Assembly: GCF_015207395.1 (NCBI RefSeq)
Contig: NZ_JADEWX010000041.1
Coordinates: forward strand, 1-38,031
Direction: 5' to 3'
DNA: 38,031 nt
Source of the DNA: Nodosilinea sp. LEGE 07088
GTDB lineage: Bacteria; Cyanobacteriota; Cyanobacteriia; Phormidesmidales; Phormidesmidaceae
Shown: positions 17,111 to 27,300 of the stretch, in pieces
Position numbering within the stretch: position 1 is the first letter of the stretch
Layout of the letters: every line of letters begins with the position of its first letter
The notes under the pieces: generated by a model
Told to the model about the DNA's origin: nothing
Seen by the model: only the letters and a program-made list of their open reading frames with translations
The model's database searches: none
Program-made: the position numbers and the translations under genes

Positions 17111-17550
17111 GTAAGCCAGCGCCGCTACGCCAACCCCAGGCGCTTTTGCAGGTAATCGTAACCGGACAGCAAGGGACATCGGCTACCAGCATGCCAATGA
17201 ACACCAAGACTCTCTCCCCAAAGCGGGCCTCATCTTGGGCGGAGAGAGCCAAGGTCAACATACCGCATGGGTTGTTGAGCACCGCGCTAAGCCCGATATT
17301 GCCTAGAGCATCGGTACAGTATGGCTAAAAACCCGGTTTCTTTGTCATTGCCCCAACGGCGTGACTGGCATTCTGGCCGAGAAACCGGGTTTCTGTACCG
17401 GCGTTTTAGCAAAAACACGGCGAGCAGCAGCCCCCGACTTTCCACTTTTCATCGCCCAAAACTGCCTGCACCTCCTCAGGTTAAATTACTCCATGGCAAT
17501 GAAAAATCTCCTGCGGCAAAGGGGGTTGGGGAGATCTGACAAAAGTTAAG
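17111..17550 (-). pseudogene. Degraded duplicate of the ABC transporter 5' end, split by a 103-bp element
   Basis: Aligns with 16268-16642, which covers the first 105 or so codons of the ABC transporter plus about 60 bp upstream, with many substitutions and small deletions. The start region (CCATGGCAATG and GGAGATCT on the plus strand) is conserved. A 103-bp palindromic element interrupts it at 17307-17409. The ATPase half is absent. No function is expected. The inclusion of the leader shows that DNA rather than mRNA was copied. Confidence 0.88.
17307..17409. mobile_element. 103-bp palindromic MITE-like element, copy 1
   Basis: Runs from AGCATCGGTACAG to GCGTTTTAG and carries the inverted pair AAACCCGGTTTCT (17330-17342) and AGAAACCGGGTTT (17380-17392). 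It has exactly the same length and ends as the copy at 19901-20003; the arms are nearly identical and the central 35 or so bases differ. It interrupts the ABC-fragment pseudogene, and the intact parent gene shows the uninterrupted sequence. A possible 3-bp TAG flank lies on both sides. It encodes no protein, so movement would need a transposase elsewhere. Confidence 0.8.
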
Positions 17551-17958
17551 GATTTTACGCTAAATCTTCCTAGCCAAGACTGCATTAGCTGCCGCCCCGC
17601 CGTCGAAAATTTAATGGAATTGAAACGTCAAGGGCGATATTTCTCCCTAAGGAAATAAATCTTCTTTTATGCCCTCACGATCGCCATTCTCAAGCAGCTG
17701 CGGGGTGAGGCAAAGTTAAAAACTATGCGCTAAGAACAGGTTGTGTTGAATTGCACTCAGTCGTCCATTAGATTTGCTTATGAATGATCAACCCTAAATT
17801 TATTTGACTAATCAAACGGCTTAACTGAATATTAGCTCAGGAGAAAATCACTGAATAGTTCCTGCATAGAGTAATTTCAACTATTACGATTACTTCTTCT
17901 CTCTTAGGAAAAGTTTGTGGTTTTTATCCTTCTGGTTTTTTAGTTAGGTTTAGCGCAA
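17551..17958. other. Intergenic region upstream of the porin gene
   Basis: About 400 bp, AT-rich towards the gene. It should contain the porin promoter and leader. A single ATTTAATGGAATTGAAAC near 17610 resembles the 3' end of cyanobacterial CRISPR repeats but occurs once. No short gene is convincing. Confidence 0.5.
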
Positions 17959-19752
17959 ATGTCTTTAAGTCAAGGATATTACTCCTCGCAGGCAGGAGCT
18001 TGTTTACTGTGCTTTCTAGCCGGATGGATAGGGACTGAAAAAGCAGCCATGGCTCAGATGGCTAGCGCTCTAGAACCTTCTCCAGTAGTAGAAGAGCAAT
18101 TCAGCATAGACAGCCTTTCACTCTCTCAAGGCCCTTTAGACTCGGCCATCGCCCAGGTCACATCAGTGTCTGAATTAACTGATGTGGCACCAACCGACTG
18201 GGCATTTCAAGCGCTCCAGCTATTGATTGAGAACTATGGCTGCCTACAGGGTTACCCCGACAGTACATTTCGCGGCAATCGTTCCCTGACCCGATATGAA
18301 TTTGCAGCGGGGTTGAATTCATGTTTAGATGTCATGGCTACATTGATCGGCAATGCCTCAGCCATCCCTGATGAAGATTTGGCCCTACTGCGACGACTCC
18401 AAGAAGAATTTACCAATGAACTGACTGCCCTGGAGAGTCGGGTTGATGGTCTAGAAACAGACGTAGCTGATCTCAGACAAACTCAGTTTTCTACTACTAC
18501 AAAACTCAATGGTGAGGCTATCTTTGGTTTGTCTATAGCCAATAGCGGGGCTAATAACACAGGCACTGGCACTGCCTTTAATAACCGCTTACGGTTAAAT
18601 CTCAATACCTCCTTTAGCGGGCAGGATTTGCTAGTCATCGGTCTGCAATCTGACGGATTTGGCGGTGGTTTTGGTGCTACCGGTAGTCTGCCCCAGGCAT
18701 TGGGAGTGGGCGATCCTGTCTTTGGAACGGCCAGTAATGTGAGTTTAGGGACAGCGCCTCAATTTGGTCTAACCGATCCTAGTACTTTGTCCAATCGCGG
18801 GCTCAACGATATCAACCTGTACAAACTTCTCTACGTATTCCCTGTAGCCAATCGGCTCACCATGTTTGTTGGGCCTAGGGTTGAGGCGACCGATGCTTAC
18901 CCCTCAATTGCCCCCTTTGCCGATGCCAGTCAGGGCGCTGTGTCTCGCTTTGCTACCACCGACAATGCCGTTACCCGGGTGTCAGGCGGAACGTCAGGCA
19001 TTGGGCTAGCCTCGGCTGCCGGAGCGATTTGGAATCTGTCTGACCGGGTCAACCTGACGGCCTTTTATGGCAGCGTCAATTCCTCAGTGGGCACTAACAA
19101 CGGCCTGCTGGGAAACCCACCAACTCCATTGGGTGCGGGGGTGTTTGGTGGCAGCTATGTGCTCTCATCGCGCCTGGCCTTTAACTTTAGCGATACCTTC
19201 AAGCTGGGATTGAGCTATGCCAACAGCTATCACCAGATCAATATTTTGGGTACGGGGTTAAGCGCATCGGATATTGGCTCGGTGCAGTTCGCGCCTAACG
19301 CAGCCCAGCTGGCAGCCACTGGGGGAAACGCTACCCTGGCCGTCCTGGATGAAGGGATTCGACTGAACTCTGTTGGGGCAACAATGAATTGGCAGTTTAC
19401 CCCTGGCGTAGATTTGACTCTATCGGGGAGTTATATTATGGCCGATCTAGTTGATGTCAATGCCTCCACAAGCTTTATTAGCTGGCTAGCTGGCCTGCAC
19501 TTTAGAGATGCCTTTGGTGAAGGCAACACCGCAGGATTGATCTTTGGTCAGCCGCTCAACCGAATTTCAGTCGGCGGTCTGGCCTTTAATCCTGAAGATA
19601 CTGATCCATACCATCTAGAAGGCTACTTCAATCTGCGTTTGACCCCTAGACTTAGCCTCACACCTGGAGTATATGCGGTGTTCAACCCAGAGGGGGTAAG
19701 CGGCAATAGCACCACCGTAGTCGGTGTTTTGCGTACAACATTTACATTCTAA
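17959..19752 (+). CDS. Iron-uptake-type outer-membrane porin (SLH plus OprB domains)
   Basis: Cyanobacterial outer-membrane porin of 597 aa. It has a signal peptide-like N-terminus (ACLLCFLAGWIG... to AAMAQ) and an SLH domain at about residues 72-130 (LTDVAPTDWAFQALQLLIENYGCLQGYPDSTFRGNRSLTRYEFAAGLN) that holds peptidoglycan or its attached polymer. A short coiled coil follows (LRRLQEEFTNELTALESRVDGLETDVADLRQ). An OprB-like beta-barrel runs from about 185 to the C-terminus, which ends RTTFTF with the terminal Phe of outer-membrane barrels. Known relatives (Som/'iron uptake porin') pass small solutes and inorganic ions. Convergent with the pirin gene. Confidence 0.93.
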   Translation: MSLSQGYYSSQAGACLLCFLAGWIGTEKAAMAQMASALEPSPVVEEQFSIDSLSLSQGPLDSAIAQVTSVSELTDVAPTDWAFQALQLLIENYGCLQGYPDSTFRGNRSLTRYEFAAGLNSCLDVMATLIGNASAIPDEDLALLRRLQEEFTNELTALESRVDGLETDVADLRQTQFSTTTKLNGEAIFGLSIANSGANNTGTGTAFNNRLRLNLNTSFSGQDLLVIGLQSDGFGGGFGATGSLPQALGVGDPVFGTASNVSLGTAPQFGLTDPSTLSNRGLNDINLYKLLYVFPVANRLTMFVGPRVEATDAYPSIAPFADASQGAVSRFATTDNAVTRVSGGTSGIGLASAAGAIWNLSDRVNLTAFYGSVNSSVGTNNGLLGNPPTPLGAGVFGGSYVLSSRLAFNFSDTFKLGLSYANSYHQINILGTGLSASDIGSVQFAPNAAQLAATGGNATLAVLDEGIRLNSVGATMNWQFTPGVDLTLSGSYIMADLVDVNASTSFISWLAGLHFRDAFGEGNTAGLIFGQPLNRISVGGLAFNPEDTDPYHLEGYFNLRLTPRLSLTPGVYAVFNPEGVSGNSTTVVGVLRTTFTF

Positions 19753-19900
19753 GCCCGACAAAAATAAGGCTATAGCCATCGCTAGATCGGTTAAACCAGG
19801 GTTCTCTAGGGGTATCAATTCCAGGCGGGCCATGGCTGTAGCGAGGTAGCTAGAAGCCAGGAGACAGCAGGCCGAAAGCTACCAGGTCAACGGGGCCTAA

Positions 19901-20003
19901 AGCATCGGTTCAGTATGGCTAAAAACCCGGTTTCTTCATGCACTGACCGACGAGATTTGGCCTTGCCTGGGGGAGAAACCGGGTTTCTGTAGCGGCGTTT
20001 TAG
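19901..20003. mobile_element. 103-bp palindromic MITE-like element, copy 2
   Basis: Same boundaries (AGCATCGGTTCAG ... GCGTTTTAG) and same length as copy 1, with the inverted AAACCCGGTTTCTT / GAGAAACCGGGTTT arms. It sits between the convergent porin and pirin genes. The spacer between the arms is unrelated to that of copy 1, so selection or copying appears to act on the arms. Confidence 0.8.
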
Positions 20004-20053
20004 GGTCTGATACGAAATCCGATTTGGGAAACCCCGATTTATAATCAGGAACC

Positions 20054-20085
20054 TCGTAGGGGCATAGCATGCTATGCCCCTACGA
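20054..20085. repeat. Perfect 32-bp palindrome (REP-like)
   Basis: TCGTAGGGGCATAGCA is followed directly by its reverse complement, centred on GCATGC, with no spacer. It lies 46 bp beyond the pirin stop, between convergent genes. Similar GTAGGGGC...GCCCCTAC palindromes are, as I recall, common between genes in cyanobacteria. It could end either transcript. Confidence 0.8.
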
Positions 20086-20131
20086 ACCGGGGGTATTCAG
20101 GCAGGATTTGGTCTGACCTTGGCACCGTTTA

Positions 20132-21025
20132 TTAAGGCGTTAACGTCCCCATTTTGCCACTCTGGTAGTCGGCCATGGCCTGGTAAATCTCGGCGGTGGT
20201 GTTCATCACGAAGGGGCCGTGACCGACGATGGGTTCTTCGATGGGTTCACCGCAGAGCAGCAGGGCAGTGGTGTCGTGCAGAATGTCGAGGGTGAGGCTG
20301 GTGCCCGCGCGATCGCAGATACCAATCTCTGCCTCCGTCAACGGCCCCGACCCACCGACTCGCACCGAGCCCTTCAACACCACCAAAATCGTGGTGTAGC
20401 CCTCTGGTAGGTCTAACTGCACCGACGTGTTTCCGTTTAATCGCAAGTCCCACAGGTTGATCGGGGTAAAGGTCTGGGCTGGCCCCTGGGCCCCGGCAAA
20501 CTCTCCGGCAATGACTCGCAACTTCCCCTGGCCATTGGGCAGTTCAATCACCGGGATGCGATCGGCGGTGATGCCCTGGTAGCGGGGAGCAGCCAGTTTG
20601 TCTTTAGCGGGCAGATTGACCCACAGCTGCACCATTTCAAACGCGCCACCCCGCTGGGCAAAGTTGGGGCCATGGAATTCTTCGTGTACTAGGCCCGCTG
20701 CGGCGGTCATCCACTGCACGTCCCCAGGGCCAATGATGCCGCCGCCGCCAGCAGAGTCGCGGTGCTCGACCTCGCCCTCGTAGACAATGGTGACGGTCTC
20801 AAACCCCCGGTGGGGATGTTCACCTACCCCACGCCGAGCCGTAGTGGGTGGGAAGGTGGCTGGCCCGGCGTAGTCGAGCAGCAAAAAAGGACTTATTTCT
20901 GGCCCCAGACTCGAGTAGGCCAGCAGCGTGCGCACTGGAAAGCCATCGCCGACCCAATGGCGATCGGGGGTGCGCTGTAGGCTGTGCAAGGTTTTGGTGG
21001 TGCCGGGCTGGTTGAGGGTGGTCAT
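20132..21025 (-). CDS. Pirin family protein
   Basis: Bicupin protein of 297 aa from MTTLNQPGTTKT; an in-frame start at 21103 would overlap ttcA and lacks family sequence. The N-terminal cupin has the metal ligands H70 and H72 (GEHPHRGFETVTIVYEG) and H114 and E116 (GLVHEEFHG). The C-terminal cupin is present too (FVMNTTAEIYQAMADYQSG). Known bacterial pirins bind iron and some act as quercetin 2,3-dioxygenases or redox-sensing regulators; the substrate here is open. It follows ttcA on the same strand by 56 bp, so they may share a transcript. A degraded copy of its 3' end lies at 17029-17107. Confidence 0.92.
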   Translation of the reverse strand: MTTLNQPGTTKTLHSLQRTPDRHWVGDGFPVRTLLAYSSLGPEISPFLLLDYAGPATFPPTTARRGVGEHPHRGFETVTIVYEGEVEHRDSAGGGGIIGPGDVQWMTAAAGLVHEEFHGPNFAQRGGAFEMVQLWVNLPAKDKLAAPRYQGITADRIPVIELPNGQGKLRVIAGEFAGAQGPAQTFTPINLWDLRLNGNTSVQLDLPEGYTTILVVLKGSVRVGGSGPLTEAEIGICDRAGTSLTLDILHDTTALLLCGEPIEEPIVGHGPFVMNTTAEIYQAMADYQSGKMGTLTP

Positions 21026-21081
21026 GGTGGGGATCGATGGGTTGAGAACAACGACAGCGAGCGACGACAGTGAGCGATGAC

Positions 21082-21996
21082 TTAGGGGGCTGGAGTTGGC
21101 CACGGTAACCCATCGGCCAACAGGGCGATCGCCGGGTCAAACTCGGCCTCTAAGTCGGTGCCCAATTCATCCGATTGGGGAGCAGATTCAGGATCTAGGC
21201 GATCGCGCTCTAGGCCGCCAAAATCGAACAGGCTAGGGTCAGCCAGCTGCGATGGGGCCACATTTTGCAAACTGCGAAACAGGGTCTCGGTGCGCCCAGG
21301 CCACTCCTTTTCCCAGGCTCGCAGCATCTCCTTAATTTGGGCGCGCTGCAAATTGGCCTGGGAACCACACAGTGTGCAAGGAATAATGGGGAACTCGCGG
21401 TAGCGGGCGTAGCGGGCAATGTCGGCCTCAGGGCAGTAGGCCAGGGGCCGAATGACGATGTGGCGGCGATCGTCGGTGAGCAGTTTGGGCGGCATGGCCT
21501 TGAGCCTGCCGCCGTGGAACAGATTGAGAAACAGCGTTTCGATCATGTCGTCGCGGTGGTGGCCCAGGGCAATTTTGGTGGCTCCTGCTTCTGCCGCGAC
21601 CCGGTAGAGAACGCCTCGGCGCAGGCGGGAGCAAAGCCCGCACATGGTTTTGCCTTCGGGGATCACGCGCTTGACGGTGCTGTAGGTATCCTGCTCGACA
21701 ATGCGGTAGGGCACGTCGATGGACTCAAAGTACTCCGGCAGTACATGGGCAGGGAAGCCCGGCTGCTTTTGGTCGAGATTCACCGCCAGAATCTCGAAGT
21801 GGATGGGGGCGTGGCGCTGGAGGTGGCGCAAAATATCGAGCAGGGTGTGGGAGTCTTTGCCGCCCGAGACGCAGACCATAACGCGATCGCCCTCGCTAAT
21901 CATGGCGTAGTCGGCAATGGCTTGGCCGACCCGCGATCGCAAAAATCCCTGGAGTTTTTTGAAGCTATTAGAGGTGGGCCGCTTAACGCCGACCAT
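21082..21996 (-). CDS. ttcA: tRNA 2-thiocytidine(32) synthetase TtcA
   Basis: ATP-dependent tRNA thiolase of 304 aa that makes 2-thiocytidine at position 32 of some tRNAs using a 4Fe-4S cluster; cytoplasmic. PP-loop SGGKDS is at residues 44-49 ([18 protein letters not shown]). The cluster-binding cysteines are C119/C122 ([11 protein letters not shown]) with a second CxxC at C207/C210 (IPCTLCGSQ). [19 protein letters not shown] and KAMPPKLL are typical TtcA segments. The Asp/Glu-rich C-terminal tail of about 55 residues is poorly conserved. AGGA lies about 10 bases before the ATG. Confidence 0.95.
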   Translation of the reverse strand: MVGVKRPTSNSFKKLQGFLRSRVGQAIADYAMISEGDRVMVCVSGGKDSHTLLDILRHLQRHAPIHFEILAVNLDQKQPGFPAHVLPEYFESIDVPYRIVEQDTYSTVKRVIPEGKTMCGLCSRLRRGVLYRVAAEAGATKIALGHHRDDMIETLFLNLFHGGRLKAMPPKLLTDDRRHIVIRPLAYCPEADIARYARYREFPIIPCTLCGSQANLQRAQIKEMLRAWEKEWPGRTETLFRSLQNVAPSQLADPSLFDFGGLERDRLDPESAPQSDELGTDLEAEFDPAIALLADGLPWPTPAP

Positions 21997-22151
21997 GGGG
22001 CTGTTTCCTGGAGATAACGCTAACGGTCAGGTCTTTATTTTAGAGGTTGGGCAGTGCCCTGTGCCGTCACCGTCGCCAACGCCGCCCCGCGCCGCCCCGT
22101 AACCCGCCCTACATTTGAATTAACCCAGATCCTTAGGTCGGCGCTTTGAGG

Positions 22152-24392
22152 CTAATTGACCCGACCCTGAAAGCGCACAAACCCGTAGGAATTAGGGGGA
22201 TTGCCAGCGCTGGTAGCCTGGGGCAGATTAGCGAGGTTAACGACTATCGCGCCGTTGGTGTTGCTGCCGCAGCTTGAAAGGCGCGCATCAAGGGTGGTCA
22301 AGTTGGTGCCAGGGGCAACATATCGACCCACATCGCCATCGCTGGTGTTAGAGAGCGACGCCAGAATCGGGTAAGGGTTGGTGCTAGCCTGCGTACCCAG
22401 GCCCAGAACGATGCCGCGATCGCCGCCACTCGTCGTCACACCGGGTACCGGGTTGGGCCCGTTCGCCGCCGCGGTGGCGTTGTAGGCGGCAGGCAAAAAG
22501 GTGACATTGGTCGGCACCAGGTCACAAAACAGCACATTTTGGGCCGGGACAGTGCCATTGGAGAGGAAATAGATCGTGAATTCTATTTGATCACCCGGCT
22601 GAATGCGATCGCGAATCCGGCCCCGCAAAAAGCCACTGGGCCAGTTGGCGTGGTTGTCATCTTGATCTCGGGGAGAGGGGACATAGTTAGGATCACCGGA
22701 ACTGTTAATGCCATCCACGAGATCGGTAATCGGGATACCGTTGATGGCCGTAATTCTTTTCACTAGCAGGAGATTGGGATTGGTGATCTGAGTCGTCACA
22801 ATCACATTCGAAAAAACCGCCTCACTGGGAAAGAATGACCAGGTGTCAATGCCCTTGAAGTCGCCATAGCCACTGCTGAACTCATGCTCTCCATTGATGC
22901 TTCTAATCCCCCCTGTTGCATCTCGCGGAGAGGTAGCACCGCCGCCATCTAAGCTGACGACTGTACCGTTGGCAGTGGTGTAGTTAGCGTCGTCATAGTA
23001 GATGGTATAGCGATCGATGGGCGCACCATTAATATCCAGCAAAGCAGGGAAACTCTGGGGTGGATTCATCATTTCAATGATGAATCCATTGGTGTTATTC
23101 TCCGCATCCAGCATCGGAAAGTGGTACTCACCATTGCGAATCACAATTCTGGCACCATAGGGCGCATTGCTAGGGCGGGGGGGCAAGTTATTGCCAGCCG
23201 TGTCTTTGCCGTCCCAAAAAACTCGATTGGCCCCAGGCACCAGCACATTTTCTAATACGCGATCCGTCGCCGCATTAAAGACACCATCGGCATTGGTATC
23301 GAGAATGATGCTATAGCTGCTACCCCCAGCAACGGTAAAGTCAAAATATCCCCCCGCTCCAACTAAGGTGCGATTATCAGTGTTATTGGCACCGACAAAG
23401 CGAAAATCAGTGGGAGGTTGTGGTGCCGATGGGGCTCTAGGAATACCCAGATAATCCAGTGTCCTAACATCGGGAGGATTAAAGAACACCAGATGGGTAT
23501 AGCTGTTGGTGGCCGGATTATTGGCTGCCAAAGGATTTTGAACTACAACATTGCCAAAGAACGGGTTGAGGTTGTTATCAATTGCCTGAGCAGAGTGATA
23601 AAGCGTGCTGCCATTAGTCACGTCGAGAAAACCTCTAGAGTTACCAAAAAAGATAAATCCAAAGGGGTCAACGTTGTTCATATCGGTTCTGTACAAATAA
23701 CCATCCCAGGTTTGGATATAGAAATCGCTGGCCAGGAAACGGTTATTGGAGCCCATGTTCATAGCGACATAGCTGGTATGCACTCGCCCGAGTTGAGCGG
23801 TGCCGCCACTATTTCTGACCGTAATATCCCAGGCGGCAACGCCAGAGCGCTGCGTGGCATCGGTCGGGAAGGCCGCCGTAGCGCTGGTCGGGGTAGGATT
23901 ACCGCTAGTCGCTGGGGCGTGAAACTCAACTTCATAGATGCCCGTTTGCGTGGCAGCAACAACGCAGGGGGTATAGCCCCCTGCGTTAGGCAATGGCCCG
24001 GCTGATTCTTTAGCCAGGGTGTTAATCCAACCAAATCCTGTGTTTAAAACATCGCAAGACCCCTGCTGCCCCGAAGGATTGCGGTAAACAATATCGGCTG
24101 GATTGGTGGCGCTGGTGTGCACGCTCGAACCTAGATTTAGGGTCTCACCGGCTTGCACATAGACCTTCAGCAGGGTTCGACGAGGAATGCCCGCTGTGGT
24201 GCCACTGGCCCATTCGGTAAACGGGCGATCGCCACCGCTAGAGACCATATCGCGACTGCCTTCGGCTCTGGCCGGTAGAGTGACCCCAGGCAATAGCGTC
24301 ACTGCGAGTAAAACGGCTGGGGAAAGGGCTCCTAATAGAGTCCGAACTATATTGGTTTTCACGGTGTTACAGGCAAAAGACCTTGGGGTCAT
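22152..24392 (-). CDS. Exported DUF11-like surface protein, last gene of the five-gene cluster
   Basis: 746 aa. Signal peptide: LLGALSPAVLLAVTLLPGVTLPARA then EG. The mature protein is beta-rich, Asn/Gly/Pro-rich and Lys-poor. About residues 40-330 contain IPRRTLLKVYVQAGETLNLG and EVEFHAPAT. The middle includes PGANRVFWDGKDTAGNNLPP, resembling an FlgD-like Ig fold. A DUF11-type domain covers about 550-746 (IQPGDQIEFTIYFLSNG, NVLFCDLVPTNVTFLP), ending on the domain's last strand (FVRFQGRVN). No catalytic motif is seen. The start overlaps the stop of the preceding barrel gene as ATGA, with AGAGGAAG upstream, implying coupled translation. Probably displayed on or released from the cell surface; function unknown. 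Confidence 0.8.
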   Translation of the reverse strand: MTPRSFACNTVKTNIVRTLLGALSPAVLLAVTLLPGVTLPARAEGSRDMVSSGGDRPFTEWASGTTAGIPRRTLLKVYVQAGETLNLGSSVHTSATNPADIVYRNPSGQQGSCDVLNTGFGWINTLAKESAGPLPNAGGYTPCVVAATQTGIYEVEFHAPATSGNPTPTSATAAFPTDATQRSGVAAWDITVRNSGGTAQLGRVHTSYVAMNMGSNNRFLASDFYIQTWDGYLYRTDMNNVDPFGFIFFGNSRGFLDVTNGSTLYHSAQAIDNNLNPFFGNVVVQNPLAANNPATNSYTHLVFFNPPDVRTLDYLGIPRAPSAPQPPTDFRFVGANNTDNRTLVGAGGYFDFTVAGGSSYSIILDTNADGVFNAATDRVLENVLVPGANRVFWDGKDTAGNNLPPRPSNAPYGARIVIRNGEYHFPMLDAENNTNGFIIEMMNPPQSFPALLDINGAPIDRYTIYYDDANYTTANGTVVSLDGGGATSPRDATGGIRSINGEHEFSSGYGDFKGIDTWSFFPSEAVFSNVIVTTQITNPNLLLVKRITAINGIPITDLVDGINSSGDPNYVPSPRDQDDNHANWPSGFLRGRIRDRIQPGDQIEFTIYFLSNGTVPAQNVLFCDLVPTNVTFLPAAYNATAAANGPNPVPGVTTSGGDRGIVLGLGTQASTNPYPILASLSNTSDGDVGRYVAPGTNLTTLDARLSSCGSNTNGAIVVNLANLPQATSAGNPPNSYGFVRFQGRVN

Positions 24393-27300
24393 AGGGCTTC
24401 CTCTGGGGGGCGCGGTTGACCATCGGGCAAGATGGCCTCACCGTCTGAGTTGAGATCTAGGGGCATTACTTCGGGAGCGGGAGTTGTGGGTTCGTCGATA
24501 CTAAAACCCTCTAGGAGCGTATTGTCGAGCTTGAGGGTGAGGCCAAAGTAAGGGCCACCCGCCGAGCGAGAGCCGCTAAAGTCGCGGTCAGATATGCCAC
24601 CAAAGCTGTAGCCCGCCGACAGGCGCAGATTGGGGCTGAGGTAGTAGCCCGCCTCTAAGGAAAAGCCCATTTCGCTGTAGCCAGCACTGGGCTGACCAAT
24701 CCAGCGGGCTTCGCCGACGATATCCCACTGGTAGTTGAAGCGATAGGTGGCTCGCAGCTGGCCCAGGGTGACGGTGCTGCTGCCCACCAGGTCTGAGGCC
24801 AGCTGCGAGGTGCTACTCCGCAGGGCGAGCTTACCGTAGAATTCCCATTGCCAGTCGGGCGCATAGATCGCCTCGGCCGAAAAGACATGATCGGCTGAGC
24901 CACTGCCACTACCCTGGAGCAGGCTCTCGGGCAAAATTCCGGGGTTGCGACGATACTCGTAACGTAGCAGGGCATTGAAGGCATCGTTATCGGGGTTGCG
25001 GTAGGCCAGCCCCAGGCGCAGGTTGGTGGTATCTCCCAGGCCTGACAGCAATTGGTTAGCAGCACTGGCCTGTTGAAAGCGCCCTAGAACCGTTAGCGAA
25101 GGGCCCAGCTTGCCCCGCGCATCGGCAGAAATAACTGTATTTGACCCCGCGCTGGAGGTGCGGTGCTCAAACCGGGCATTGGCCTGGAAGTCGGGACTGC
25201 CCGTGTAGGATAGCCCGACGCTATAGCTACTGCCGCCCGTAGGCGCTAGGGCGGCGGCGGCCTGGCCCACTGCGTAGGGTTGGGCAAATTGGGTGCCTGC
25301 CCCAGTGACCAGATTACTACTTTGGAACACATGCTCGTAGGCCAGATCGAGCTGGAGCCCGGGGGCTAAGGTGACACCCTGCTGGAGGCCAATGGAGCCC
25401 GCCATCTGACCCCGATCGAACATCGAGAGGTTGCCGGTGAGCCGGGTATCTGACCCCAGTTCGTAGTCGCCGGAGAGGTAGAGGGAGGTGAGGGTATCGT
25501 TGTCAAACTGCCCGCCGTTGAGGATCTGGTGGGTAACCCCCAGGCTAATGCCGGGATAGATCTGCCAGTTGAGGCCGAGCAGGCTGCGGTTGGGGTAGAT
25601 GGCATCGGCCTGCCCCGCCAAGGTGAACTCATTGAGGGCGGTAAAGGTGACGTTTTCAGCAATAGGAACAGTCGCCATCGAGCGAATTTGGTCGGTGACG
25701 CCGCTGAACTGGGGGGCGATGCGATCGCGGCGATCGCGGTGAATCCAGTCAATCGAGGTGGTCACACTGCCAAGCCGCTGCTGAATGCCGGCACTCAGGG
25801 TGGTGAGTGAGTTATCGAGGGGCTGCCCTGGTGCAGCTGTGGAGCCAGGCAACAAAAGGGGCTCCAGCGCTGTGAGCGTAGCGGGGGCGACGCCGTAGTT
25901 GTCTTCGTGATCGTAGCCAAAGCGCAGGGTTGTGGTTTCTGAGATCTCGGCCTGGAGTTCGGCCCCGTAGCGGCGCTGGCCCGGCACAAAGCTGGTGGTG
26001 GCATTGTTGGTAAAGCCAGGCGACACCTGCTGCCAGTAGGCCCGAGCGGAAAGACTGTCGCTAAAGTCGTTGCTCACCTCGAGGCGGTAGGCATCGCCAG
26101 ACACCGGGGTGATATTGGCCAGGCTGCTGGTGGAGTGGGCATATTCGGCCAGCAGTAGGCCGCCGCTGCCAAAGCTCACCTGGGCATCGGCGCCGTAGAG
26201 CTGAAACTGCTGGGCCGTTTGATTTTCTTGCAGGTAGGTGGCTCCCAGCCAGCTGGCCTGGTCTGAGTCGCGGTTGAGATGGTAGCGCAGGCGGCCGCCG
26301 TAGAGGCTGGTACTATCGCCGCCTTCGTGCTGATAAGTAGCCACAATGCGGCGCACCAGGGTACGGCCCTGGTCATCTACAACGGTACGCAATACGGGCT
26401 GGCGAAACAGCAGGGTGCCGCGATCGTAGTCGATTTCATAGTCGGGGCCACGGTTGAGCTGCTGGCGATCGAGCACCTGGCCGGGCCGATTCAACTCCTC
26501 TAGCTCAAAATAAATGGCCTCGCTGCCGGGTACTAGCAGGCGGCGGGAGAGAAAGTAAAAGCCGCTGGTACCGTCGGGGGCAATGGTGTCACGCTGAAAG
26601 CCCTGAATGTTGTTGCCGTAGATGGCAGAGAGTTGCAGGTTGCCCAGGTTATAGTTGCCGCTAAAGCCGTGGAGCGAGCGGCTGATGCTGGTGAACAACT
26701 GGGACGAGGTGGCAAACTCTTCGGTGCGGTAGTCGCCCCACATGACATAGTCAGAGCCTGCATTGAGTTCAGGAGAAGTCCGTTCTAAGCGCAGGTAGAG
26801 GCTATCGGTGGAGGGGGCCAGCACCTCTGAGGTGGAGTCATCGCCGTAGACTGGATAGGCGCGATCGCAGGCTTGATAGTTACGAAACAGCGGCACCGTG
26901 CCGTCGCAGCCTTCATTCAGGGCGCGATCGCTGCGGTAGGCCCCGGTAAAGCGCCAGTCGCCAAAGGAGGTAATGGCAAAGGCCCCACCCCGCACCGCCA
27001 GCTGGGTGCCCGTCCCGCCATCGGCGGGCAAAAAATCGCGGTAGCGGCTGTAAAAATCGGTGCCGCCACCGCCCAGGCGAATATCCACCACCCCAGTCAG
27101 CAGGGTGGGGCGCAGCTCGGTGATAAAGTCCACCTGGGTATAGGCTTCGAGCTCGCCCCGGCTGGTTCGAATGGTCGCCTGTCCTGGGGTCAAGCCTGCT
27201 TGCAGCGTCGTGCTAAAGCGGCCCTGCTGAGTCTGTACCTGAAACCCTGGCTGGTCAGGGTTTTGATCCTCGTCGATGAACTGGCCGCGACTGGCCTCCA

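Noticed and set aside
17560-17640. Single CRISPR-repeat-like end (ATTTAATGGAATTGAAAC)
   Set aside because: Occurs once, with no spacer-repeat periodicity and no cas genes; too short to call even a degenerate repeat.
21265-22017. 250-codon open frame antisense to ttcA
   Set aside because: Overlaps a well-supported enzyme gene and shows no recognisable motif.
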